Positions 44,883 to 54,400 of a stretch of 64,000 nt of DNA are shown here, piece by piece. Source of the stretch: Agromyces italicus DSM 16388 (GTDB lineage: Bacteria; Actinomycetota; Actinomycetes; Actinomycetales; Microbacteriaceae); contig NZ_ATXF01000006.1 in the NCBI RefSeq assembly GCF_000421545.1, forward strand, positions 1 to 64,000, written 5' to 3'. Within the stretch, counting starts at the first letter, position 1; the number at the start of each line of letters is the position of its first letter. The notes under the pieces are model-generated. The model did not search any database and was not told where the DNA came from. It saw only the letters and a program-made list of their open reading frames with translations. The position numbers and the translations under genes are program-made.

Positions 44883-46316
44883 ATGACCGACACCCTCACC
44901 ACCGAGATGCAGACGACGGATGCCGCGACGGCACGCCGCACCGACCGTCACGGCGCCGTGCACGCGCTGCCCGACGACGACGCCGACGCGCAGGTGCGCG
45001 CCGACGACCGGGCCCACGTCTTCCACTCCTGGAGCGCGCAGGCCCTCATCGACCCGCTGCCGATCGCCTCGGGCGAGGGATCGACGTTCTGGGACTATCA
45101 GGGCAACGCGTACCTCGACTTCTCGTCGCAGCTCGTGAACCTGAACCTCGGCCACCAGCACCCCGACCTCGTCGCCGCCATCCAGCAGCAGGCGGGGCGC
45201 CTCGCGACGATCCAGCCGTCGATGGCGAATGACGTGCGCGGCGTACTGGCTCGCCGCATCGCCGAGGTGGCGCCAGGCGACCTCGACAAGGTGTTCTTCA
45301 CGAACGGCGGCGCCGATGCCAACGAGTACGCGGTGCGCATGGCGCGCGCCGTGACGGGCCGGCGCAAGGTGCTCTCGATGTACCGCAGCTACCACGGCGG
45401 CACCGCGACCGCGATCTCGCTGACGGGCGACCCGCGCCGCTGGGCGAACGAGCCCTCCGACGGCTCGGTCGCGCACTTCTTCGGCCCGTACGAGTACCGC
45501 TCCGCCTGGGGCTCGACCACGCCCGAAGAGGAGGCGCAGCGTGCCCTCGCCCACCTCGAGCAGGTCATCGTGCTCGAGGGAGCATCGACGATCGCCGCGA
45601 TCATCCTGGAGACGATCGTCGGCACCAACGGCGTGCTCGTGCCGCCGCCCGGCTATCTCGAGGGGGTGCGCGCCCTCTGCGACGAGTACGGCATCGTCTA
45701 CATCGCCGACGAGGTCATGGTCGGCTTCGGCCGCGTCGGCGAGTGGTTCGCGGTGAACCACTTCGGCGTGACCCCCGACCTCATCACCTTCGCGAAGGGC
45801 GTCAACTCGGGCTACGCCCCGCTCGGCGGCGTGGTGATCTCGCAGAAGATCGCCTCCCACTTCGACACCGTGGCCTTCATGGGCGGCCTGACGTATTCGG
45901 GCCACCCGCTCGCGTGCGCACCGGGCGTCGCGACCTTCGAGGTGTTCGAGCGCGACGGCATCCTCGAGCGCGTGCGCGACCTCGGCGAGCGCGTCGTCGG
46001 GCCTCGCCTCCGCGAAATCGCGGCGAAGCACCCCTCTGTGGGCGAAGTGCGCGGTCTCGGCCTGTTCTGGGCGATCGAACTCGTGAAGGATGCCTCGACG
46101 CGCGAGCCGCTCGTTCCGTTCAACGCCGCCGGCGCCGACGCGGCGCCCATGGGCGCGGTCGCGGCGGCCTGCAAGCAGGCCGGCCTCTGGCCTTTCATCC
46201 ATTTCAACCGGATGCACGTCGCCCCGCCGCTCGTCATCACCGAGGAGGAGCTCGTGCGCGGGCTCGACATCATCGACGAGGCGCTCACCGTGGCCGACGG
46301 TTACGTCACCGCGTAA
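44883..46316 (+). CDS. Class III omega-amino acid/polyamine aminotransferase
   Basis: The product is 477 residues from ATG 44883, AGGAG upstream, 91 bases after mmsA. The PLP enzyme fold is shown by YLDFSSQLVNLNLGHQHPDL, FTNGGADANEYAVRMAR, YRSYHGGTATAISLTGDPRRW, YIADEVMVGFGRVGEWF and the Schiff-base Lys (about 305) in LITFAKGVNSGYAPLGG. It most resembles aminotransferases for beta-alanine, putrescine-type or taurine amines with pyruvate or 2-oxoglutarate as acceptor. The semialdehyde formed is the substrate type of the upstream dehydrogenase, so both likely form one operon under PucR control. Confidence 0.93.
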   Translation: MTDTLTTEMQTTDAATARRTDRHGAVHALPDDDADAQVRADDRAHVFHSWSAQALIDPLPIASGEGSTFWDYQGNAYLDFSSQLVNLNLGHQHPDLVAAIQQQAGRLATIQPSMANDVRGVLARRIAEVAPGDLDKVFFTNGGADANEYAVRMARAVTGRRKVLSMYRSYHGGTATAISLTGDPRRWANEPSDGSVAHFFGPYEYRSAWGSTTPEEEAQRALAHLEQVIVLEGASTIAAIILETIVGTNGVLVPPPGYLEGVRALCDEYGIVYIADEVMVGFGRVGEWFAVNHFGVTPDLITFAKGVNSGYAPLGGVVISQKIASHFDTVAFMGGLTYSGHPLACAPGVATFEVFERDGILERVRDLGERVVGPRLREIAAKHPSVGEVRGLGLFWAIELVKDASTREPLVPFNAAGADAAPMGAVAAACKQAGLWPFIHFNRMHVAPPLVITEEELVRGLDIIDEALTVADGYVTA

Positions 46317-46330
46317 AACCGCACCCCGTC

Positions 46331-46357
46331 GGTCGAGTAGCGCAGCGTATCGAGACC
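46331..46357. repeat. Dispersed repeat copy (related to 8219-8351)
   Basis: GGTCGAGTAGCGCAGCGTAT followed by CGAGACC differs at one or two positions from the copies at 8219 and 8255. It lies 14 bases after the aminotransferase stop. Confidence 0.8.
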
Positions 46358-46418
46358 ACCGGCCCGGATCGCCCGCGTCCCGGCGGATGCGGGCGATCCG
46401 TCGTGCTCTGCCGCACGT

Positions 46419-46476
46419 TGCAGGACCATTCGGCCGGCACCGCCCGTATGCGGGGTGGTCGTCGCCTGATCCTGCA
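46419..46476. repeat. Weak inverted repeat with CAGGA words
   Basis: TGCAGGA (46419-46425) and TCCTGCA (46470-46476) enclose a CCCG-TATG-CGGG hairpin. Arms are short, and it may be a decayed member of the nested repeats seen at 22949, 24835 and 41258. Confidence 0.45.
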
Positions 46477-46544
46477 GCTCTCGGCGAGCAGGTCTCCCCA
46501 CGAGTCCTCCTTCGTGGGGCGCTCCTCATCCTGCGAGGGCCGGA

Positions 46545-46550
46545 TAGCCT
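46545..46550 (+). promoter_or_regulatory. -10 hexamer TAGCCT for leaderless amine oxidase gene
   Basis: TAGCCT ends 6 nt before ATG 46557, supporting this start over the in-frame GTG at 46584. Confidence 0.55.
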
Positions 46551-46556
46551 GAGAGC

Positions 46557-48128
46557 ATGCGAGAGCGGGCTGGCGGGGGCGGCGTGAGCCGTCGCGGGCT
46601 CCTCGCCGCGGCGCTCGCGGGCACCGCGACGGTCGTGCTCGCGAGCTGCACCGGCCCCGAGCCGAAGCCCAGCCCTACCGGTACACCGGTGCCCACCCCG
46701 ACCCCCACGCCCACCGCGACGCCGGGCGGTGTGCCGCTGCCCACCGCGATGCACCGCTCGCGCTGGGCGGCCGACCCGTTCGCGCGCGGGGCGTTCGGCT
46801 TCCGAGCCGTCGACACGACGCCCGAACTGCGAGAGGCACTCGCCGAACCGGTCGGCGACCGAATCTGGTTCGCCGGAGAGGCGTCCTCCGCCGAGGCGCC
46901 CGGAACCCTGCACGGGGCGTTGCGCTCGGGCGTCGACGCCGCCGCTTCACTGAGGGCGGTCGCCGAGCCCGGCGAGCGCGTCGCCGTGATCGGCGCCGGC
47001 ATCGCGGGCCTCGCTGCGGCGCGCGAGCTCGACCGCGCCGGGTTCGAAGTCATCGTGGTCGAGGCGCGCACGCGCATCGGCGGGCGCATCGAGACGGTCG
47101 ACGACGAGGCGTTCGGCCGCACGATCGAACTCGGCGCGCTCTTCGTCGGTGACGACGAGGCGCTCGATCGGCTGCTCGACGAGGCATCCGTGACGACCGT
47201 GTCGTTCACCCCTCGGGCCGAGACCCGGACGCTCGACGGCCGCACGGTCGCGGTGCCCACGACGGGTCCCGAGGCGATCGACGCGGCCCGGGCCTGGGCG
47301 GCCGGGCAGCCCGACGACGTCTCGCTCGCGGCAGCGCTCACGGGCGCCGGCCTCCTGCCGCCCGCGGGCGGCGAGATCGACGGCGTCGAGCCCGGCGAGT
47401 GGCTGACCCACACCGTCCGCACCGACATCGAGCCGTTCACGGGGGCGGGGTCGACCCTCGTCTCGGCGAACACCGATTTCGCGAGCCTGGCCGCGACGCC
47501 CCGACGACTCGTGACGGGTCGACTCTCCGACGCGGTCGAACTGCTCGCCGAAGGTCTCGACATCGCCGTCGGCAGCGCGGTCACGCGGATCATCGCAACC
47601 GACCGCAGGGTCGCGCTGCGCCTCGACTCGGGTGAGTCGGTGTCGGCCGACCGGGTCGTCGTGGCGGTGCCGCTGGGCGTGCTCCAGTCCGACGCGTTCG
47701 CCTTCGAGCCTCCGCTGCCCCCGCGCCATCTGCGGGCACTCGGCGAGTTGCGCACGGGCGCCGTCGACCTCATCTGGTTGCGGTTCGACGAGGCGTTCTG
47801 GCGACCCGAGCAGCCGGGGTCGGGCGAAACCACGGGCGATGCATCCGCGTCGATGCCCGAGCTCTACGCGGTCGTCGGCGTCGGCACCCGGGTCTCCGCC
47901 TGGATCGACCTCGGGGCGGCGAACGGGTACCCGAATCCCGACCCTCCCGAAGTCGACGGCGGCGAGGCGACCGCCCCCTTCGGCGGCGGCCCGCCCGTGC
48001 TCGTCGGCATCATCGCCGCGGCGCAGGCTCGCCAGCTCGATGATCTCGACGATCAGGCGTTCCAGGCTGCGGTGCTCGACGATCTCGTGCCCTTCGCGCC
48101 TGCCCCGCCCGCTGCAACGAGCGGTTGA
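46557..48128 (+). CDS. Flavin amine oxidase-like lipoprotein with permuted domain order
   Basis: The product has 523 residues from ATG 46557. A Tat-like signal (SRRGLLAAALAG) and lipobox LASC indicate an exported lipoprotein, followed by a Pro/Thr linker (about 36-56). Residues of about 66-135 (RSRWAADPFARGAF, LAEPVGDRIWFAGEAS, APGTLHGALRSGVDAA) match what is normally the C-terminal FAD-contact segment of flavin monoamine oxidases. Only then comes the normal N-terminal FAD motif VAVIGAGIAGLAAARELDRAGFEVIVVEARTRIGGRIETV (from about 142, read in parts), GALFVGDDEALDRLL and the middle substrate domain. The protein ends where the canonical C-terminal segment would begin. The chain is continuous and looks circularly permuted. 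It overlaps the converging Pr6Pr gene by 119 bases. An extracytoplasmic amine oxidation role fits the neighbourhood. Confidence 0.8.
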   Translation: MRERAGGGGVSRRGLLAAALAGTATVVLASCTGPEPKPSPTGTPVPTPTPTPTATPGGVPLPTAMHRSRWAADPFARGAFGFRAVDTTPELREALAEPVGDRIWFAGEASSAEAPGTLHGALRSGVDAAASLRAVAEPGERVAVIGAGIAGLAAARELDRAGFEVIVVEARTRIGGRIETVDDEAFGRTIELGALFVGDDEALDRLLDEASVTTVSFTPRAETRTLDGRTVAVPTTGPEAIDAARAWAAGQPDDVSLAAALTGAGLLPPAGGEIDGVEPGEWLTHTVRTDIEPFTGAGSTLVSANTDFASLAATPRRLVTGRLSDAVELLAEGLDIAVGSAVTRIIATDRRVALRLDSGESVSADRVVVAVPLGVLQSDAFAFEPPLPPRHLRALGELRTGAVDLIWLRFDEAFWRPEQPGSGETTGDASASMPELYAVVGVGTRVSAWIDLGAANGYPNPDPPEVDGGEATAPFGGGPPVLVGIIAAAQARQLDDLDDQAFQAAVLDDLVPFAPAPPAATSG

Positions 48129-48774
48129 CGGCGACGAGTCCCGCCGTGATCGTCACGAAGATCACGAGGACGAGCAGGCAGTAGAACGCCACCCCGACAG
48201 GCCCGCCGACCTGCGCCTCGTCGAGGAAGAAGTACGGGTACCAGCCGACATCGGCGCCGCGCAGGAGCGTGTAGACGAGCCAGACCGACGGGAACACGAG
48301 CACCCACCCGACCGTCGACCACGGCACCGGCGGATTCACCGCGATGATGCTGTCGGCGGTCCATGCGATCATCGCGAGTGCGGGCACGACGAAGTGCAGC
48401 AACGTGTCCGACCAGGGCACGTCGACCCGGTAGTCGCGCGTCGACGCCTGCGTCACGATGAGTGCGAACACGATGCCCGAGACGAGCACGTACACGGTGA
48501 CCATCGTGCGCACGATGCCGAGCCACGGCGGGTCGTGCGGCGCGAGCAGCGCGAACGCGGCGGCAACGCCGAGTGTGATGACCGCGAGGAACGCCGATTG
48601 CACCGTGAAGTAGCTGAAGAAGTTCGCGGTCGCGAAGAACCGGAACCCGAGCACGTACTCGAAGTTGCCGACGAGCGCCACGATCTCGAGCGCCGCGATC
48701 GCGAGCCGGAAGGCCCCGAGCAGCCGCCGAGCGCGCAGCACACCCGCGTCGTTCGGTGAACGCGGGCCCGGCAT
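48010..48774 (-). CDS. Pr6Pr family membrane protein (copy 2)
   Basis: The product has 254 residues from ATG 48774. Six or more helices and the same landmarks as the copy at 17970 are present: TANFFSYFTVQSAFLAVI, IVRTMVTVYVLVSGIVFALI, VPWSDTLLHFVVPALAMIAW, FPSVWLVYTLLRGADVGWYPYFFLDE. After the last helix about 40 basic, Pro-rich residues follow; these lie in the part overlapping the amine oxidase gene, so the true end may be poorly constrained. Function unknown. Confidence 0.85.
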   Translation of the reverse strand: MPGPRSPNDAGVLRARRLLGAFRLAIAALEIVALVGNFEYVLGFRFFATANFFSYFTVQSAFLAVITLGVAAAFALLAPHDPPWLGIVRTMVTVYVLVSGIVFALIVTQASTRDYRVDVPWSDTLLHFVVPALAMIAWTADSIIAVNPPVPWSTVGWVLVFPSVWLVYTLLRGADVGWYPYFFLDEAQVGGPVGVAFYCLLVLVIFVTITAGLVAVNRSLQRAGQARRARDRRAPQPGTPDRRDHRAGEPAPRR

Positions 48775-48780
48775 GACTCC

Positions 48781-48786
48781 ACGCTA
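48781..48786 (-). promoter_or_regulatory. -10 hexamer TAGCGT for leaderless Pr6Pr gene
   Basis: TAGCGT on the minus strand ends 6 nt before ATG 48774. Confidence 0.55.
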
Positions 48787-48802
48787 TCCGCCCCCGCCGG
48801 CC

Positions 48803-48839
48803 GAGGAGCGAGCGACGGAGTGCACGCGTCTCGAAACCC
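48803..48839. repeat. Dispersed repeat (copy of 36019-36050)
   Basis: GAGGAGCGAGCGACGGAG followed by GCGTCTCGAAACCC lies between the start of the Pr6Pr gene and the end of the amino acid ABC operon. The core matches the element after the RamB-like gene. Confidence 0.7.
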
Positions 48840-48854
48840 GCTGCGCGCCGGCTC

Positions 48855-49712
48855 TCAGTCGAGCGGCCGCAGGATGCGGTCGAGGAATCGCCTCGTGCGC
48901 TCCTCGGTCGGCTTCGTGAAGATCTGCTCCGGTGCGCCGCGCTCGACGACGACCCCGCCGTCCATGAACAGCACCTCGTCGGCGGCCTGCCGCGCGAAAC
49001 TCAACTCGTGGGTGACGACGACCATCGTCCAGCCCTCGTCGGCGAGCTCCTTGATCACCTGAAGCACCTCCCCCACGAGCTCGGGGTCGAGCGCGCTCGT
49101 CGGCTCGTCGAAGAGCAGCAGCTGCGGCTTCAGGGAGAGCGCACGCACGATGCCGACGCGCTGCTGCTGCCCGCCCGAGAGCTCGAAGGGGTAGGCATCG
49201 CGCTTCTCGGCGAGGCCGACGCGCTCGAGCAGGGCGGATGCCTCGGCCACGGCCCGTGACTTCGGCACCTTCTGCACCCGCACCGGCCCCTCGATGACGT
49301 TCTCGATCACCGTCATGTGCGGGAAGAGATTGTGCTGCTGGAACACCATCGCCGACCGGTCGCGAAGCGCGTAGCGCTGGGCCTTCGACACGGGCGTCGC
49401 GAAGTCGAGCGACGGCCCCCCAGCGATCGAGACGGTGCCGGCGTCGGGCGTCTCGAGACCGTTGAGCGAGCGCAGCACGGTCGTCTTGCCCGAGCCGCTC
49501 GGGCCGATCAGCACGACCACCTCGCCGCGGCGCACCTCGAGGTCGATCGACCGCAGCACCTGGTTGTCGCCGAACGACTTGCGGATGCCGCGGGCTTCGA
49601 GCAGCACGCTGTCGTCTGGGGCATGGTCCGGGGCGAGCGGGTCGGGGCCCGAGGCATCCGAACCGTTCGCCGCACCGTCGTTGGCCGACCCGTCGCGATC
49701 AGTGGGCGACAT
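48855..49712 (-). CDS. Polar amino acid ABC transporter ATP-binding protein
   Basis: The product is 285 residues from ATG 49712. An acidic, Ser/Asp-rich N-terminal extension of about 35 residues precedes a standard ATPase: Walker [11 protein letters not shown]-loop [12 protein letters not shown], signature LSGGQQQR, Walker [19 protein letters not shown] and H-loop [23 protein letters not shown]. The D-loop and ending ([14 protein letters not shown]) are typical of GlnQ/TcyN-like subunits. The start overlaps the permease stop by 14 nt. It is the last gene of a three-gene importer operon. Confidence 0.93.
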   Translation of the reverse strand: MSPTDRDGSANDGAANGSDASGPDPLAPDHAPDDSVLLEARGIRKSFGDNQVLRSIDLEVRRGEVVVLIGPSGSGKTTVLRSLNGLETPDAGTVSIAGGPSLDFATPVSKAQRYALRDRSAMVFQQHNLFPHMTVIENVIEGPVRVQKVPKSRAVAEASALLERVGLAEKRDAYPFELSGGQQQRVGIVRALSLKPQLLLFDEPTSALDPELVGEVLQVIKELADEGWTMVVVTHELSFARQAADEVLFMDGGVVVERGAPEQIFTKPTEERTRRFLDRILRPLD

Positions 49713-50361
49713 AGCGGTCCAATCTCTTCTCGATCAGGTTCTGCCCGCTCGAGAGCACGAGGCAGAAGAGCCAGTAGATGAGGGCCGCCTCGATGTAGAT
49801 GAGCAGGAACTCCCGGCTGAACGCCGCGATCTGCTGCGCCACCCGGAACATCTCGGTCACGAGGATGAGCGAGGCGAGCGAGGTGTCCTTCACGAGCGAG
49901 ATGAAGGTGTTCGACAGCGGCGGCACCGAGACGCGCGCCGCCTGCGGCAGGATCAGTCGGGTGAGCGTCGTGCCCGGCGACATGCCGATCGTGTAGCCCG
50001 CCTCCCACTGGCCCTTCGGCACCGAGAGGATGGCCGCCCTGATCACCTCGGCGGCGTACCCGCCGACGTTGAGCGAGAACGCGATGATCGCACTCGGCCA
50101 CGGATCGATCGTGATGCCGATCGACGGCATGCCGTAGAAGATCACGAACAGCTGCACGAGCAGGGGCGTGCCGCGGATCACCGAGATGTAGCACCTCGCG
50201 ATGGAGCTCAGCACGCGATTGCGGCTGATGCGCATGAGCGCGACGCCGAGCGCGATCACGAGCCCCAGTGCGAACGACGCCACCGCGAGCGGGATGGTGC
50301 CGCTCAGACCGCCCCAGAACAATGGCCAGAACGAGTCGAGTACGAGCTGCCACTCGGTCAT
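49699..50361 (-). CDS. Polar amino acid ABC transporter permease
   Basis: The product has 220 residues from ATG 50361. Five or so helices of the HisM/TcyL type are present: [80 protein letters not shown] (read in parts) and the EAA loop with [34 protein letters not shown] and the [11 protein letters not shown] segment are close to cystine/sulfur amino acid permeases. It forms a homodimer in this class, fitting a single permease gene. Confidence 0.93.
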   Translation of the reverse strand: MTEWQLVLDSFWPLFWGGLSGTIPLAVASFALGLVIALGVALMRISRNRVLSSIARCYISVIRGTPLLVQLFVIFYGMPSIGITIDPWPSAIIAFSLNVGGYAAEVIRAAILSVPKGQWEAGYTIGMSPGTTLTRLILPQAARVSVPPLSNTFISLVKDTSLASLILVTEMFRVAQQIAAFSREFLLIYIEAALIYWLFCLVLSSGQNLIEKRLDRYVAH

Positions 50362-50397
50362 CGCCTCACCGCCCTTCGGTCGGGGTTCGGCGTCAGA

Positions 50398-51213
50398 CTA
50401 CTGCGAGACGTCCTCGCCGAAGTACTTCTCGCCGAGCTCGGCGAGCACACCCTCCTCGCGGAGTTCGGCGAGCGCCTCGTCGACGGCCTTCACGAGGGCG
50501 GTCTTGTCCTTCGTGAAGGTGAGGGCGCTCTCCGCCGGGTCGGTCTCGGCCGCGACGGCGAGCTTCGCGTCGGGCGTCTGCTTCATGTAGTCGAGGTAGG
50601 TGAGCTTGTCGTTGACCGTCGCGTCGACGCGGCCCTGCTCGAGGAGCGCGACGGCCTGCGCCCAGCCCTCGACGGCCTCGACGTTCGCACCGGCGTCGAC
50701 GGCGAGCTGGTAGAAGTTGCTCGTCAGCGACTGCGCGGTCGTCTTGCCCTTGAGATCGTCGAAGCTCGAGATCGAGTCGTCGCCCTCGTTCACGACGACG
50801 ACGCTCGGCGACACCGTGTACGGCGTCGAGAAGAGGTAGCTCTCTTCACGGTCGGGGTTGATCGAGACCTGGTTCGCGATGACGTCGAAGCGGCCCGCGT
50901 CGAGGCCCGCGAAGATCGCGTCCCACTGGGTCTCCTCGAAGGCGATCTCGAGGCCGAGCTTGTCTGCGACGGCCTCGGCCACCTCGACGTCGTAGCCGAT
51001 GAGCTCGCCCGCGCCGCCCTCGTGGTACGTGAACGGCGGGTAGGTGCCCTCGGTCGCGACCGTCAGCGTGCCCGCCTTCGCGAGTCCGTAGTCGTCGCCC
51101 TTCGCGGATGCCTCGGCGCCGGCGCCGTTCGAACCGCCCGAGCTGCACGCGGCGAGGGCGACGACGGCGAGGGATGCTGCGGCGAGGCCGAGCAGAGTGC
51201 GGGCGCGAGACAT
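50398..51213 (-). CDS. Polar amino acid ABC transporter substrate-binding lipoprotein
   Basis: The product is 271 residues from ATG 51213 (GGAG upstream). Signal peptide with lipobox LAAC, a Gly/Ser/Ala linker, then an SBP_bac_3 fold: GTLTVATEGTYPPFTYHEGG, LIGYDVEVAEAVADKLGLEIAFEETQWDAIFAGLDAGRFDVIAN (read in parts), INPDREESYLFSTPYTVS and KGKTTAQSLTSNFYQLA. The WDAIFAGLDAGRFDVIANQ version is common in cystine-type binding proteins (TcyJ/FliY). Ligand: probably cystine or another polar amino acid. First gene of the operon. Confidence 0.93.
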   Translation of the reverse strand: MSRARTLLGLAAASLAVVALAACSSGGSNGAGAEASAKGDDYGLAKAGTLTVATEGTYPPFTYHEGGAGELIGYDVEVAEAVADKLGLEIAFEETQWDAIFAGLDAGRFDVIANQVSINPDREESYLFSTPYTVSPSVVVVNEGDDSISSFDDLKGKTTAQSLTSNFYQLAVDAGANVEAVEGWAQAVALLEQGRVDATVNDKLTYLDYMKQTPDAKLAVAAETDPAESALTFTKDKTALVKAVDEALAELREEGVLAELGEKYFGEDVSQ

Positions 51214-51367
51214 GGGAGGCTCCGTTCGTGGGGAGAGGTGCGGCCGCGAGTGCGCGGCGTCGATGCGGTCGAGTCCATCACGACCCGGCCTCAGGGTGAA
51301 ACGGCGTTACCCCGCGTTGCATTCCCTCTCCTCAGCGGGTCGTCCAGCGGGTTGGCGGCAGGCATGA

Positions 51368-51402
51368 CGGCGGGGCCGGGGCGTGATGCCCCGGCCCCGC
51401 CG
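51368..51402 (-). terminator. Strong hairpin terminator after the GH43 gene
   Basis: GGCGGGGCCGGGGC (51369-51382) and its exact complement (51388-51401), with loop GTGAT and one more closing pair, make a 15-bp GC stem 12 bases after the stop of the large GH43 gene. It isolates that gene from the ABC operon further along the same strand. Confidence 0.85.
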
Positions 51403-51413
51403 GCATGGATTCT

Positions 51414-54400
51414 CTACCAATGCTTCCGACCTGTGCAGGTCCTTTGGTTCTGCACGTCGAACGGGTCGGGAACCACGGGCTTCCCGTGGTGTGCAGAGCA
51501 CGCGTTCGGTGACGCCTTCACGACGACCTGCATCGTGACGGTGGGCGATGCGAGCTCCTCCGACGACTCCATGTCGAGCACCGGCATGCCCTCGGCATCG
51601 AAGTGGACGCGGCGCACGAACATGTCGCGTCCGACGGTGTACTCGCCGATGCCCGCGTCGGTCTTCGCGTGGAAGACGTGGACGATGTTGCCGTCCTCGT
51701 CCTCCGACCACATGCCGTGCCCGGTGCCGAGCTGCCACTCGCCCTCGAACTCGCCCGACTTCAGCAGCGGGTAGTTGAGTTTCTTCCAAGATGCGGGATC
51801 GAGCAGGTTCGCCCCCGAGGTCGGCGCGACCGCGAGGCCCGTGGCGTAGGTGTACCCCACTTGCGAGCCCGCGTACGTCATGAGCAGCTTCCCGTCGCGC
51901 GTGAGCACGTTCGGGCCTTCGGCGCAGGAGTTGTCCCAGGCGTACTCCGGCGAGACGATCCGCACGGGATCGCTCGTCACGCGGTTGGGGTGCGCAGGAT
52001 CGAGCGTCGCAATGTACGTCGAGCAGTTCGACTGCCAGGCGTAGTACGACTGCCCCGCCGCGTCCTGGAAGTAGGTCATGTCGAGCGAGATCTGGTTGCT
52101 CGCCGGCACGTCCGTGTTCAGGTTGGTGATCCCGTCGGCGCGGAGGATCCACTCGGGCTTCGACCAGTTCGCCGGATCGGCCGGGTCGAGGGCGTCGCCG
52201 GCCTCATCCTGCTGCAGCTGCATGATCGACGCGCGACCCGTGATGTAATCCGGCCCGCCGTTCTGGTCGTAGCAGGGCATGAACAGGATCGACAGCTTGC
52301 CGCCGATCACCTGGAACTCGGGTGCCCAGAAGCATCCGGTCATCGCCGTGCCCTGCGCGTCGACGTCGCCCTTCTTCAGCAGGTGGATCTCACCCGCCTG
52401 CGGATCGTTCGGGTCGGGCTGCGCAGCGTCGGCGAGCTCGGTGAGCGTGTCGCCGATCCGGACCGGCATGAACGCGTTGCCGTACTGGTCGACGTGCCGC
52501 TCGTTCAGGTCGTTCGTCGCGATCATCAGGTACTTCGTCTGACCGTTCCAGTCGTACTTGAACGCCGAGGGGTCGGCGCGCTCCACCGCGAACGGCTTCG
52601 GGTACTTCGTCTGCTTGACCGTGCCCGTAACCGTGTAGGTGCCCGGCTTCTTCAAGTTGAGGTCGCTGAGATCCCAGTCGGAGATCGGCAGCTTCGCGGT
52701 CGAGCCGTCCGAGTAGTCGAGCGTCACCTGCTCGGGCAGCCCGAGCTCATCGACCGGCGTCTTCTTCACGACGGTCAGATCCTCGAACTCCTGGTACCCC
52801 GTGTTCGTGATCCGCCCGAGGCGGTTCTCCAGCCGGTGCGCGACGCTCTCGCGAACGGTCAGAATCGTACCCGCGGCGAAGTCCTCGATCTCGAGGTCCG
52901 TCGTGCGATCCGAACCCGTGGCCCGGCCCGATGCGGAATCGCCGCCGGCTCCGCCGCCCGTGCCGGCCACGGCCGCCGCGAGGTCGGTGAAGACCTGGTG
53001 CCGACCCGCACCCGAGTCTGTCGTCCACGACACGACGTAGGCGTCGCTCGACGCGTCGTACACGGCGGTCGGAGCGTTGACGCCGCCTGCCTCGTCGAGC
53101 GTGAGCAGGCCCAGCTCGGTGTAGTCGAGCAGGTCGGGCGTGGTCGCCACGAGCACCTGATTCGCCTGCGTGCCGTCGTCACCGCCGCCGCGACGCACTC
53201 GCGTGCTCACGACGCCGTAGCCCTCGTCACCGCGCAGCTGGAACACTGCGGGATCGATCAGGCTGCGCGTGTAGGTGTTCGGGTTCGGCCCCGTCATCGG
53301 AACGGGTTCGGAGGTCTTCGCGAAGAAGACCCCGTAGTTCTCGTTGAGCGGCGTCCACCCGGTCGCTGCCGACGGCGAGTCGCTCTGCACCGCGAGGTGC
53401 ATGCTGAGCGCGACGTCGGCGTTGTTCGCCTCGAACTCGCTCGTCGGCGTGCGGTGGTAGCCCGTGATGTCCCGCGCGTGCGTCGTGGGCAGCACCCGGA
53501 CGGTGAACGTCTTGTCGACCGTGGTCTCCGGCGCGGATTCCCGCGCGATCTTAACGGTCACCTGGGCATCGACCCCTGCGTGGCCGTCGAGCACGAGCGC
53601 ACCGTCGTCGATGGATGCACCACCCGATGCGGAGACGGGGGTGACGATGAGGCCCTTCGGCGCCTCGGGCAGCTTCGTGCCCGAACGCACGAGCGGCGGG
53701 ATCACGTAGCGCTCGGCCGCCGTCGCCGTCTGCTCTTCGGCGGTTGCGCTCGTGGGCAGCACGGTGACGGTGGTCGTCCGCTCGGCCGTGAGGCCGCGGA
53801 AGGTGTAGCTCGCCGTCAGCTCGACGGCGACGGGCTCCGCGCCCGCGTCAGGCTGCGTGACCGTGCCGTCGATGTCGATGACGGAGGGCTTGCTCGACGC
53901 CCAGTCGACACTGCCGCCCGCCGTCGGGAGCGCGACGTAGTCTCCGTCGATCTCGCCCTCGGGCACGGTGAGCCCGTCGACCTTCGCCTGGGCGACCGCC
54001 TGGAGCTCGGCCTCGTGCAGCTTGGCGTCCCGGTCGCTGGTCTGGCGCACCTCGTCGGCGTCCATCGCCCGGTCGTAGACCCGGAAGGTCGCGATCTCGC
54101 CCTTGAACAGCGGGTCCGGCCACGGCGACTTTCCGATGGTGTTCATCGTCTGGTCGGCGATGTCCTTCGGTTCGAGCGTCGTCGGGGCCTCGGCCACGAG
54201 TTCGCCGTCGAAGTACAGGCGCAGCTTGTCGGTCGCCCCGTCGATGGTCGTCGTGATCGACGTCCACCGGCCGAAGTCGATGTTGCCGCTCGTGGCCGCG
54301 ATCGCCTCCGCGCTGCCGTTCCTGATGTCGGCGCGGGGCGGGAACACGTCGTCATCGCGCAGGCCGACGAAGAAATAGTGGGTCTGGTCGTTCTCCGCAC

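Noticed and set aside
46557..48128. Frameshift or misassembly as the reason for the odd domain order of the amine oxidase
   Set aside because: One uninterrupted frame runs through signal, linker, displaced segment and FAD domain, with consistent codon use and a well-placed -10 box; outside data could still overturn this.
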